NCBI GenBank assembly: GCA_019421015.1
Contig: JAHZGC010000023.1
Coordinates: 8,584-67,786, forward strand
Reading direction: 5' to 3'
Origin: Coriobacteriaceae bacterium
GTDB lineage: Bacteria > Actinomycetota > Coriobacteriia > Coriobacteriales > UMGS124
Length of the DNA stretch: 59,203 nt
Within the stretch, counting starts at the first letter, position 1. Each line of letters begins with the position of its first letter. The notes under the pieces are model-generated. The model saw only the letters and a list, made by a program, of their open reading frames with translations. It did no database searches and was not told the DNA's origin. Below, piece by piece: positions 1 to 6,989 of the stretch. Position numbers and translations under genes: made by a program.

Positions 1-149
1 TGATCCAGGATGGGGTTTTTCTAACGATGCGGCCAGCGCTCAAATCTAACCCCTCGCTTGCCCTCGTTCCCTACACTGCGCTCTTCCCATCTCCCTGGTG
101 TCGTGCTGGACGGGATAGGTAACGTGTGGAGCATGTGTGCTCTCGTCTT

Positions 150-383
150 TTGATAGACAGGACGCACTAATCCTGGTATTCTTTCAACTCGTGCATTTAC
201 GGATGCACGAGATTCAAGCGGGCACAGAGCCCCACCTTGCGGCGCCTTGAGCAGCTGTCTGGGTTGAACACGATATCGCAGCGTCCATGTGACGTTTCGT
301 ATGTGATCTCCCGGGTTGTCTTGCGACGCCCGGGATTTTTTTGCGTAATCCGCGCAAGCGGTTCAACAGGGAGGTGTTTCACC
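150..383 (+). promoter_or_regulatory. infC-rpmI-rplT leader with hairpin and terminator-like attenuator
   Basis: Bases 1-149 hold no gene I can support. A weak promoter is possible: TTGATA at 150-155, then TGGTAT at 174-179 (18 bp spacer). The presumed leader carries a perfect 9 bp hairpin (arms 188-196 and 203-211). A strong intrinsic-terminator structure follows: arms 309-315 and 329-335, inner pairs 317-320/325-328, then seven T at 336-342. It ends about 27 bases before the infC ribosome binding site. The short sequence GCGTC near 280 could pair with GACGC inside the terminator, giving a possible antiterminator. Leaders of infC-rpmI-rplT operons are commonly controlled by L20, but the ligand here is inference. 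Confidence 0.6.
309..342 (+). terminator. Intrinsic terminator/attenuator upstream of infC
   Basis: Stem TCCCGGG/CCCGGGA with an extended inner helix TGTC/GACG around a TTGC loop, followed by seven T. It lies inside the untranslated leader and not after a gene, so premature termination (attenuation) is the simplest reading. Confidence 0.7.
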
Positions 384-938
384 ATAGCTAAGTCCGACGA
401 GCCTCGCATCAATGATGAGATTCGTTGCGCCTCGTGCCGCCTCATCGGTGTTGACGGCAGCCAGCTCGGCATCTTCGCCATTCGGGACGCTCAGCGTGTG
501 GCAGACGAGCAGGGGCTCGACCTGGTCGAGATTGCCCCGAACGCGGAGCCGCCCGTATGCCGTGTGATGAACTACGGCAAGTACAAGTACGAGCAGGAGC
601 TCAAGGCCAAGGCGGCCCGTAAGAACCAGGTCAAGGTCGACGTCAAGGAGATGAAGTTTCGTCCGAAGATCGACACGGGCGACTACGAGACTAAAAAGCG
701 CCACGTGGTCCGTTTCCTTGAGTCGGGTGCCAAGGTCAAAATCACCATCATGTTCCGCGGCCGCGAGATGGCTCACCCTGAGATCGGCCTCAACATGCTC
801 GAGAAGCTGGCAGAAGATCTCAGCGATGTCTGTACCGTGGAGGTCCCCCCGAAGCTCGAAGGCCGCAACATGCATATGATGTTGGCCCCTTTGCGCAACA
901 AGCCCGCTGCTAAGGAAGCCGAAGAGGCCGCCGAGTAG
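384..938 (+). CDS. infC: Translation initiation factor IF-3, probable AUA start
   Basis: IF-3 binds the 30S subunit, keeps 50S away and proofreads start-codon pairing. The product is 184 residues, the usual bacterial length. Family features are visible: the N-terminal stretch RINDEIR, then GIFAIRDAQRVADEQGLDLVEIAP and the VMNYGKYKYE linker region, and a C-terminal domain with TKKRHVVRFLESG and FRGREMAHPE. No ATG, GTG or TTG lies at the conserved N-terminus. The codon in the right place is ATA at 384, seven bases after a strong GGGAGGTG ribosome binding site (369-376), giving M-AKSDEPRINDEIR. Rare starts on infC are known and make the gene self-limiting, because IF-3 rejects them. Longer in-frame starts from 237 would run through the leader terminator and are unlikely. 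First gene of infC-rpmI-rplT. Confidence 0.93.
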   Translation: MAKSDEPRINDEIRCASCRLIGVDGSQLGIFAIRDAQRVADEQGLDLVEIAPNAEPPVCRVMNYGKYKYEQELKAKAARKNQVKVDVKEMKFRPKIDTGDYETKKRHVVRFLESGAKVKITIMFRGREMAHPEIGLNMLEKLAEDLSDVCTVEVPPKLEGRNMHMMLAPLRNKPAAKEAEEAAE

Positions 939-1009
939 CTCGCATCCCCGTCCTATCGGTAACATCCGGGCTTCGAGGCCCGGTAGGATCTATATAAGGA
1001 GAGCGTCCC

Positions 1010-1210
1010 ATGCCCAAGATGAAGACCAGGAAGACGGTCGCCAAGCGTTTCCGCAAGTCCGGCACCGGCAAGATTATGCATGTGCACCCCAACAAGAAGC
1101 ACATTCTTACCAAGAAGACCCGCAAGCGCAAGCGTCAGCTCCGCGGCGAGGTTGCTCTCAACCCTGCCAACGGCTACACCAAGTACGTTTCCAAGGTCAT
1201 CGACCACTAA
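1010..1210 (+). CDS. rpmI: 50S ribosomal protein L35
   Basis: Small basic ribosomal protein of the large subunit, 66 residues, the normal length. It begins MPKMKTRKTVAKRFRKSGTG, which is the L35 signature, and is rich in lysine and arginine. The ATG at 1010 follows AAGGAGAG at the expected spacing. It lies 71 bases after infC and 71 bases before rplT, the standard infC-rpmI-rplT order. Confidence 0.97.
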   Translation: MPKMKTRKTVAKRFRKSGTGKIMHVHPNKKHILTKKTRKRKRQLRGEVALNPANGYTKYVSKVIDH

Positions 1211-1281
1211 GCAAACGGGTTTTGTCTCTGCCTTTGTCGTTTTACCGTATGAATGTCTCTTTTATTGAGGAGTGACCCCAC

Positions 1282-1656
1282 ATGGCCCGTATCAAGCGTG
1301 CTGTTGCCGCCAAAAAGAAGCGTCGTCGTATCCTTAAAATGGCCCGTGGCTACTATGGAGCCAAGTCGCGTTGTTATCGTGCTGCCAAAGAGCAGGTTCA
1401 GCACTCCCTTATGTATGCCTATCGCGACCGCCGCAACAAGAAGCGCGAGATTCGCAAGCTTTGGATCACCCGCATCAACGCTGCCTGCCGCATCAACGGC
1501 ATGAGCTATTCGCAGTTCATCCATGGCATGAAGCTGGCCAACATCAACCTCGACCGCAAGGTCCTCTCCCAGATGGCCATCGAGGATCCGAGCTCTTTTG
1601 CCGGCCTCTGCGTCATCGCCCGCGATGCCGTCGCCAAGGCTGCAGCCAACGCCTAA
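1282..1656 (+). CDS. rplT: 50S ribosomal protein L20
   Basis: L20 is an early 23S rRNA-binding assembly protein and, in many bacteria, the autorepressor of this operon. The product is 124 residues with the classic start MARIKRAVAAKKKRRRIL and the motif RGYYGAKSRCYRAAKEQ; the C-terminal half carries FIHGMKLANINLDRKVLSQMA. The ATG at 1282 follows GAGGAG. It is the last gene of the operon and is closed by the terminator at 1680-1710. Confidence 0.97.
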   Translation: MARIKRAVAAKKKRRRILKMARGYYGAKSRCYRAAKEQVQHSLMYAYRDRRNKKREIRKLWITRINAACRINGMSYSQFIHGMKLANINLDRKVLSQMAIEDPSSFAGLCVIARDAVAKAAANA

Positions 1657-1679
1657 CCGTTGGTTTTGAAGTTCCCAAA

Positions 1680-1710
1680 GGGGCCGTCCACAGTGGGCGG
1701 CCCCTTTTTT
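1680..1710 (+). terminator. Intrinsic terminator after rplT
   Basis: Perfect 7 bp GGGGCCG/CGGCCCC stem (1680-1686 and 1698-1704) followed by six T, 24 bases after the rplT stop. It ends the infC operon and separates it from the convergent wecA-like gene. Confidence 0.9.
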
Positions 1711-1780
1711 ATTCCGCAGGCTTCGTTGGCGGGTTCGTTGGGGCCATGGCGGCACCGCATAATTCGTGCGCTGGCACCGA

Positions 1781-2974
1781 CTATTGTTTCGAGGGACCGG
1801 GGGTCTCCTGCGGCCCATCGGTGTCAGAGCCGTCTTCATGATCGTCCACGGGCTCGTCGACCGGCACAATCTCGTCACAATGGGTCTTTGGGTTGTAATG
1901 GTGGCGCAAGACGGGCTCAAACAGGTGAAGGCGTCGGATAAAGACAATCGATATGAGCACGAGGGCTATAAAGATGAAGAAGCGGGGGACGACCTCGACC
2001 TGCGTTATGGCAAAAGCCCCCAACGAGAGCAGAATGCACCAGGCGTAGATGAGCAGCGCAGCCTGCCGCTGGTCAAACCCCTGCTTTATGAGACGATGCT
2101 GGATGTGCCCCTTGTCCGCCCGCGCTATGCCCGTATGTCCGCGGCTGCGGCGGACGATGGCAGCCAGGGTGTCGATAATGGGCACGCCGGCAATGATAAG
2201 CGGCACGATGAGGGTAGTGAGCGCTGCCGTGCGGGTGACGCCGAGCAACGCGACGATGCCCAGAACGAACCCGAGGGTGAGGGCACCGGAATCGCCCATG
2301 AAGATGCTTGCGGGATAGAAGTTGTAGCGCAGGAACCCGATACAGCATCCTGCGAGGGAGATGGCGAGCGCGGCGGCGTCGAGCCTGCCCGACATAAGGG
2401 TGAGGACGAAGAGGGAGAGAGACGCTATGGCGGTAATGCCCGCGGCCAGCCCGTCGAGGCCGTCGACGAGGTTGATGACGGTGGCAAAGGCGACCAGGTA
2501 GACGACGGTTATGGGGTAGGCGAGCCACCCCAAGGAGATCTCACCGAGCCAGGGGTTCACGATGTTCCCGATCAGCAGCCCCGAAGCGGCGGCGATAGAG
2601 GCCGCCACCACTTGACCAAGGAGCTTCTGGCGCGGTCGCAGGGACCAGATGTCGTCGGCGACGCCCGTGAGAAAGACCACGAGGACCGAGAGGGCTAGCA
2701 GGTGGTAGTTCACGGCCAAGGAATGATGGGGCACCAAGACGACGGGCCAGCCAAAACAGGTTGTCCCGACGTACTGGAGAACGAGGGCGGCGCATAGGCC
2801 CAAAAACATGGCGACGCCTCCCATGCGGGGCATGGGCTTGACGTTGATGCGGCGCGGGCTGGGATAGTCGATGGCGTCGAGGCGTATGGCCAGCCATTTT
2901 GCAAAAGGTACCGCGGCCATGGTCACGATCAGGCTTACGGCAAAAAGCAACAGGTAAGGTAGCCAGGGTGCCAT
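1781..2974 (-). CDS. wecA: Undecaprenyl-phosphate GlcNAc-1-phosphate transferase (WecA/TagO/MraY superfamily)
   Basis: Integral membrane enzyme that transfers a phospho-amino sugar from a UDP-sugar to polyprenyl phosphate, the first step of teichoic-acid-like or other wall glycopolymers. The 397 residues contain about ten hydrophobic segments and the family motifs: PRMGGVA near residue 49, the aspartate pair in GVADDIW (104-110), NLVDGLDGLAAG (168-179), FMGDSGA (225-231) and ADKGHIQHRL (286-295), where HIQHR matches the HxxHR-type carbohydrate loop of WecA/TagO and not MraY. The acidic C-terminal tail is probably cytoplasmic. The ATG at 2974 follows GAGGAC. The substrate is inferred from the family. 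Confidence 0.88.
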   Translation of the reverse strand: MAPWLPYLLLFAVSLIVTMAAVPFAKWLAIRLDAIDYPSPRRINVKPMPRMGGVAMFLGLCAALVLQYVGTTCFGWPVVLVPHHSLAVNYHLLALSVLVVFLTGVADDIWSLRPRQKLLGQVVAASIAAASGLLIGNIVNPWLGEISLGWLAYPITVVYLVAFATVINLVDGLDGLAAGITAIASLSLFVLTLMSGRLDAAALAISLAGCCIGFLRYNFYPASIFMGDSGALTLGFVLGIVALLGVTRTAALTTLIVPLIIAGVPIIDTLAAIVRRSRGHTGIARADKGHIQHRLIKQGFDQRQAALLIYAWCILLSLGAFAITQVEVVPRFFIFIALVLISIVFIRRLHLFEPVLRHHYNPKTHCDEIVPVDEPVDDHEDGSDTDGPQETPGPSKQ

Positions 2975-3007
2975 AACGTCCTCACGGTCGGTCGAAAACA
3001 GTCTTAG

Positions 3008-3044
3008 GCTAGAGAAGCCCTGGGAGTGCCAGGGCTTCTCTAGC
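3008..3044. terminator. Perfect 16 bp hairpin between surface-protein gene and wecA-like gene
   Basis: Arms 3008-3023 and 3029-3044 (GCTAGAGAAGCCCTGG and its complement) with a 5-base GAGTG loop. It lies 24 bases after the stop of the minus-strand surface-protein gene, so it probably forms the end of that mRNA. There is no good T-run on either side, so rho-independent termination is uncertain. Confidence 0.55.
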
Positions 3045-3067
3045 GATTCAAGCGTCTCTTCCTACAT

Positions 3068-5575
3068 CTACCTGCCCTTGCGGGAGCGGCCGCGTGCCAC
3101 AATCAGGGCCACTGCGGCTCCTATGAGCACGACGCCGGCGACGATGCCGACCACGACGGGGACGATGTTCGTGGTGTCCCCGGTTTTGGGCAGTGTCTGG
3201 GTGGTCCCGGTGTCGGAGGTACCTTGCTGGACGATCTTCCAGTTGGCGACCACGGTGCCCTCGAAGTTTCCTTTGCCTTGGAGGGTGGCGGTGGCGTTGC
3301 CTACGTTGGTGTTGTTCGCATAACCCACGACGTCGTAGTCGACGCCGGCGACGAGTTGGATGTCGCCCAAGGTCACCGAGAGGGGAGCGGGGGTGAGGGC
3401 CTGCCCGGTGTGGGTCTCGTTGGGCATGACCACCGTCGTCTTTGCCATGGACGCGGGGGTGATGGTGAACTTGAGCTCCTTCTCGCCGGCAAAGTTGTTG
3501 ATGCCGGAGATGCGCAGGGTCGCGGTGCCTGCGTTCACGTTGTTCTCGTAAGACACGGTGTAGTCGATGCCGTTGCGCAGGATCGAGGTCCCGTTCTTGA
3601 CTTCGAGCTTGGACTGCTCCACCGGGCTGCCGTTGTAGGTCGCCGAGACGATGGGCCCCGCATCGTACGAGGCGATGTTCTGGGGCTCGATGGTGAACGA
3701 GAGGGTGCGGGTCCCGCTCACCAAGGAAGAGGCGCCCGTCACGACCACCTGGGCCGTCCCGGCGTTCACGTTGTTCTCGTAGGACACGGTGTAGTCGGTG
3801 TTGAGCTCGAGGGTGCGGTCGCCGTCTTTGACTACGACGGCGGGCTTGAACTCCTGGCCGTTGTAGACGAAACGTGCGCCCGGGTCGGCCAGCGCGATGC
3901 TTACCTGCTCGTTCGCAAGGTCGATGGGCTGGGACTGGGCCGGCTGTTCGTCGGTGCCGCCCTGGTTCGCACCGTCGCCTTCGGCCGGCGCGCCGGGCTC
4001 GGTCGTCTCGCTGCCGTCGGGGGTTTCGGGAACAGCAGGCGTGGTGCCCTCGTCGGTATCCCCGGCGTCGGGCTGCGTATCTCCGGGCTCTTCAGTCTCG
4101 TCGGGGTTGGCTTCGCCGTTGTTGCCCCCGTCTGTGGCAGCTGGGTCTTCTCCGGTGCCGTCAGTGGTCTCGGAACCCTGTTCGGACCCGTCGGGCGCGG
4201 TTTCGGTACCCGCGTCGCTCTCGCCGTCGGCCTCGTCACTTCCTTCGGGAGGAAGGGCCTGCCCGTCGATTTCGAAGGGATAGGTCTTCTCGCCCGTGAC
4301 CTGGGGGGCGTCGGGGTTCGCCGTAACGACGAGCTCGGCTTCGCCCGGGGCGTCGTTGTTCTCGTAGGTGACGTTGTAGAAGGCCGGGTCGACGGTCTGG
4401 TTGTTGGGATCGATGAGTGAGAACGCGGGCTCCACGGGGGTGCCGTTGAAGGGCTGGGGCCCCGTGATGCCGGCTACGATGCAGTCGGCGAGATCCACCG
4501 CGTCGGCGTTCTCGCCGCCTGAGACGGTAACGTTGTAGAGGTACTGGGTGTTGGCCTGGGAGCTGAGCGCGTTGGTCATGCTCACCTCGCAGGTTCCGGC
4601 GGCAAGGCCGCTTACGGTGCCGTCGACTGCAGAGGCCACCTCGGTGTTGCTTGAATTCCAGGTGCCCGCGTTGCTGTTGACGTTGACGGCCATGTAGGTA
4701 AAGGTCGAGACGCCCGCGCCGTTGGCGATGTCCCCCTGCACGGTGGCGGGGATGGGGGCAGCCACCGACTGGCCCACCTCGAGGGAGATGTCGGACCCGA
4801 AGTTTGAGGCGGCGGTGTTGGCCAATGAGGTCGCCGCATAGTAGAGGGTAGCGCCGTCGGCAACGGTGCTGTCGCCAACGGGGGCACCGTCGGCGGTCAG
4901 AAGGATCGCCCAGTGGGTGCTGCCGTCGGCGGTGACGACTGCCCCGACGCCCATGTTGGTGTAGCCCTCGGAAGCCAGCAGGGCGCGCTGGTCGTCGGAG
5001 AGCGACGTGTAGACGGTGTTGGCGTCGCTAACGATGGTGCCAGGGGCGGAGCATACGAGGAGCTCCGCCACTATGCGCCCGGTTCCCGTTGCGTCCACCG
5101 TGGTGAACAGGGACCCGTCGGGACGGATGTTGGCGTTGAGCAGCGTGCTCTCGGCGGCGCGCTGGTAGGCGGCCGAGGTGAGGTCGGTGTCTGCGGTCAG
5201 GGCGTTCTGGCGGTTGGCGTTGACGATGTCGGCTAAGGCCGATGCCGAGGCGGTGTCGTTGGTGAGCTGAAAGTTCACCCCGATGCTCGGCACGGCAGCC
5301 TGCGCCGCGAGGGCGGGGTCGGCGGCGATCTGGTCGGCGGTCAGCGAGGTCGCGGAGATCGAAGAGGGGGCGGGGGTCGCCTCGGTGCCGGAAGTCTCCT
5401 CGGGGGTATCGGCAGCCTGCCCGGTTGCGGCTTGGTCGGCCGCGGGCTGGGCTTCGGGGCTGCCCTCGTCGGCAAAGACCTGCTGGGTGCCGGTGAGCAG
5501 CCCGCAGCCGGCGAGGGTCACGCTCAGGGCTGCGGCGACGATCCTCGTCCTTGCGGTGGTACGGTTGGTTTCCAT
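3068..5575 (-). CDS. LPXTG-anchored cell-surface protein with CAP domain and Ig-like repeats
   Basis: Secreted 835-residue protein, probably sortase-linked to peptidoglycan. The N-terminus is a signal peptide with a possible signal peptidase I site VFA|DEG after residue 35; an LAGC lipobox-like string lies at residues 21-24. Residues about 112-228 resemble a CAP/SCP domain (ANRQNAL early, MGVGAVVTADGSTHWAILL late). Further Ig-like modules and a low-complexity acidic linker rich in G, E, D, T and P lead to three or more copies of the DYTVSYENNVNAGTA-type repeat. The C-terminus is LPKTG (795-799), a hydrophobic helix and RGRSRKGR. The ATG at 5575 follows TTGGAG; a longer in-frame reading upstream runs through the next gene and is rejected. 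Its function (adhesion, wall interaction) is not known. Confidence 0.85.
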   Translation of the reverse strand: METNRTTARTRIVAAALSVTLAGCGLLTGTQQVFADEGSPEAQPAADQAATGQAADTPEETSGTEATPAPSSISATSLTADQIAADPALAAQAAVPSIGVNFQLTNDTASASALADIVNANRQNALTADTDLTSAAYQRAAESTLLNANIRPDGSLFTTVDATGTGRIVAELLVCSAPGTIVSDANTVYTSLSDDQRALLASEGYTNMGVGAVVTADGSTHWAILLTADGAPVGDSTVADGATLYYAATSLANTAASNFGSDISLEVGQSVAAPIPATVQGDIANGAGVSTFTYMAVNVNSNAGTWNSSNTEVASAVDGTVSGLAAGTCEVSMTNALSSQANTQYLYNVTVSGGENADAVDLADCIVAGITGPQPFNGTPVEPAFSLIDPNNQTVDPAFYNVTYENNDAPGEAELVVTANPDAPQVTGEKTYPFEIDGQALPPEGSDEADGESDAGTETAPDGSEQGSETTDGTGEDPAATDGGNNGEANPDETEEPGDTQPDAGDTDEGTTPAVPETPDGSETTEPGAPAEGDGANQGGTDEQPAQSQPIDLANEQVSIALADPGARFVYNGQEFKPAVVVKDGDRTLELNTDYTVSYENNVNAGTAQVVVTGASSLVSGTRTLSFTIEPQNIASYDAGPIVSATYNGSPVEQSKLEVKNGTSILRNGIDYTVSYENNVNAGTATLRISGINNFAGEKELKFTITPASMAKTTVVMPNETHTGQALTPAPLSVTLGDIQLVAGVDYDVVGYANNTNVGNATATLQGKGNFEGTVVANWKIVQQGTSDTGTTQTLPKTGDTTNIVPVVVGIVAGVVLIGAAVALIVARGRSRKGR

Positions 5576-5751
5576 ACATACTCCAATCATGGCGGCGGAG
5601 AGGCCCCGGATCAGGCGGTTCGGCAGATGCCGGACGGCTTGGGAACCCGGGGCCGCGCGTTGTGCCTTGCCTACAGTGTACCGCGTCAGGCTCCCAAAGC
5701 ATGCGGGCAGGGCGGTGTGTGCACAGGGGTACCAAAGGTTTTGCGATCGGC

Positions 5752-6186
5752 CTATACGCGCATGCAGGTGGCGGTCACGATGGCAACGAGGGTTCCCAGC
5801 TCGTCTTCGACACGAGTAGAATAGAAGCCGAGCCTGCGCCCCGACCGGTCTGCAGAGCACGTGGCGATGAGCCGTTCTCCCTTTGCGCCAGAGATGAACT
5901 CGACGTTGCTCGTAACCGTCACGCTGGGGGGTTGACCGACATTCGAGGCCACGGCGCAGGCAAGGTCGGCAAGGGTAAAGATGGCACCTCCCATCACGTT
6001 GCCCATGGCGTTGCGGTGATGGCGCTTGATGGAGAAGCTGCAGACTGCATGTCCGGGGGCCGCCTCGTCGATGGTGGCCTCGCATTGTCGGGTGGCGAAG
6101 TGGTCGCCGTCGAAAAAAGCCCTGACGGTATCGATGTCGGGCGTCTCTGCGCCCGTGTCGTCGGTGTGCTGGGACGGTTGGTTCAT
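5752..6186 (-). CDS. PaaI-type hotdog-fold thioesterase
   Basis: A 144-residue single hotdog-domain protein, probably an acyl-CoA thioesterase acting in the cytoplasm. The family motif HRNAMGNVMGGAIFTLADLA is clear; within it the N-x-MGG-x-I-x-T-L-A-D pattern forms the catalytic loop and hotdog helix. The downstream TVTSNVEFISGAKGERLIA strand is also typical. The chosen ATG at 6186 follows AAAGGG; a 20-residue N-terminal extension in the same frame has no ribosome binding site. Substrate unknown. It is transcribed toward the surface-protein gene, with a 176-base gap between them in which I see only a possible TACACT -10 box (minus strand, 5675-5680). Confidence 0.82.
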   Translation of the reverse strand: MNQPSQHTDDTGAETPDIDTVRAFFDGDHFATRQCEATIDEAAPGHAVCSFSIKRHHRNAMGNVMGGAIFTLADLACAVASNVGQPPSVTVTSNVEFISGAKGERLIATCSADRSGRRLGFYSTRVEDELGTLVAIVTATCMRV

Positions 6187-6285
6187 AGAGGGACCCTTTC
6201 TGAGAGCTGGCAGGCAAGGGATGTGGTGGCTCAAGAAAAACCGCAAATGCGGTATCGAAACGCCGCATAAAGGTTATACTAGCAT

Positions 6286-6505
6286 CGTCCCAGCCCCCGC
6301 AACATAGCTGCGGTGGGCCGACACATTAACGCAGGGAGCTCTAGTACTCGCGCCCGATGGATATCCCCCTTTGTTGGGGAAACCAGAGATGCGCGATGCG
6401 GGCACCCACCTGGATAAGGTGGGCCATTCTTGCACTAGCGGGGGCTGGGCTGAATGTTCTTTTGAATGGTGGGTGCCGACGATGCCGGTACCCACCATTT
6501 TTGTT
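6286..6505 (+). ncRNA. Unidentified structured RNA with 6S-like architecture and its own terminator
   Basis: No reading frame here looks real, but the structure is strong. CCCAGCCCCCGC (6289-6300) pairs perfectly with 6438-6449, closing a domain of about 160 bases. Inside are a hairpin ATCCCC/GGGGA near 6363-6381 and CCCACC/GGTGGG (6405-6410 with 6418-6423). A TATACT -10 box lies at 6275-6280, though no good -35 is seen. A 14-pair terminator with five T follows (6465-6502). A long closing stem around an open middle and a discrete 160-220 base transcript resemble 6S RNA, but I cannot confirm the family; a Coriobacteriia-specific RNA or a riboswitch is also possible. Confidence 0.55.
6465..6505 (+). 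terminator. Intrinsic terminator of the structured RNA
   Basis: AATGGTGGGT (6465-6474) pairs with ACCCACCATT (6490-6499), continued by GCCG/CGGT-type pairs around a 7-base loop, then TTTTT. The 5' arm could instead pair perfectly over ten bases (6468-6477) with 6401-6410 inside the RNA. Confidence 0.8.
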
Positions 6506-6545
6506 TTGAGTTTTACGGGTAGCCGTTCGAGGGTGTCCGAGATAG

Positions 6546-6576
6546 AAAAAAGCCAGATGTAAGAATACATCTGGCT
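6546..6576 (-). terminator. Intrinsic terminator after tRNA-Ala
   Basis: On the minus strand, an 11 bp perfect stem (arms 6566-6576 and 6551-6561, loop TTCT) followed by a T-run (A6546-A6550 on the plus strand). It lies 14 bases past the tRNA 3' end. Confidence 0.9.
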
Positions 6577-6589
6577 TGTTCAAGTACTA

Positions 6590-6665
6590 TGGTGGAGATG
6601 AGGGGATTCGAACCCCCGGCCTCTGCCTTGCGAAGGCAGCGCTCTCCCAACTGAGCCACATCCCC
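6590..6665 (-). tRNA. tRNA-Ala (anticodon CGC)
   Basis: A 76-base cloverleaf on the minus strand. The acceptor stem GGGGATG/CATCTCC contains the G3-U70 pair that identifies alanine tRNAs. The anticodon arm CTGCC-TTCGCAA-GGCAG gives anticodon CGC, reading GCG. The T arm has GGTTCGAATC, and the CCA end is encoded. A near-consensus promoter and a terminator flank it, so it is a single-gene transcript. It lies directly opposite the region downstream of the plus-strand structured RNA. Confidence 0.97.
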
Positions 6666-6685
6666 GGACGCAATGCGCGTAGGCT

Positions 6686-6714
6686 ATTGTGCCAGTCCGG
6701 TTCCTCTCTGTCAA
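6686..6714 (-). promoter_or_regulatory. Promoter of tRNA-Ala
   Basis: On the minus strand, TTGACA (6709-6714), an exact 17 bp spacer and CACAAT (6686-6691), placing transcription start about 14 bases before the tRNA. This is the best sigma-70-type promoter I see in the window. Confidence 0.85.
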
Positions 6715-6989
6715 CGCTTATTTGCCGTCGTCGACATGGAAGAACACGGTGCGTGCACATTCGATGGGCTCGCGTTGTCGGGCTGTATCTCGCAGTAGAC
6801 CAAGGCGAACAGCTCCTGGCGGCTCTATTCGGGTATGGAGTTCTCCATCGATCGGGTCGAGATCGTTTAGAAACGGTGTGCCGCTCTATACAATTCCATG
6901 AAACGGTTCCACACTGGGGCCGCCGACCTGCCGTGTGCCGGTCGGCGGCCTTTTTGCAAGATGACGAGACGAACGGGAGGCGCAGGACT
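6715..6989 (+). promoter_or_regulatory. argC upstream region with terminator-like attenuator
   Basis: No gene is supported between the tRNA promoter and argC. A possible -10 TATACA lies near 6884. A strong terminator hairpin follows: GGCCGCCGACC (6918-6928) and GGTCGGCGGCC (6940-6950) with five T (6951-6955). Only 34 bases separate it from the argC start, too few for another promoter, so transcripts of argCJBD must read through it. The near-repeats GAAACGGTGTG and GAAACGGTTCC occur just before it. Attenuation is inferred. Confidence 0.55.

Noticed and set aside
6274..6583. Minus-strand small frames over the structured RNA
   Set aside because: They run through the terminators and the tRNA terminator and show no protein-like pattern; the region is better explained as RNA.
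6898..6960. Arginine-containing leader peptide before argC
   Set aside because: No ribosome binding site precedes the ATG, and the frame simply runs on into the argC coding region in another phase; noted only as a possibility under the attenuator finding.
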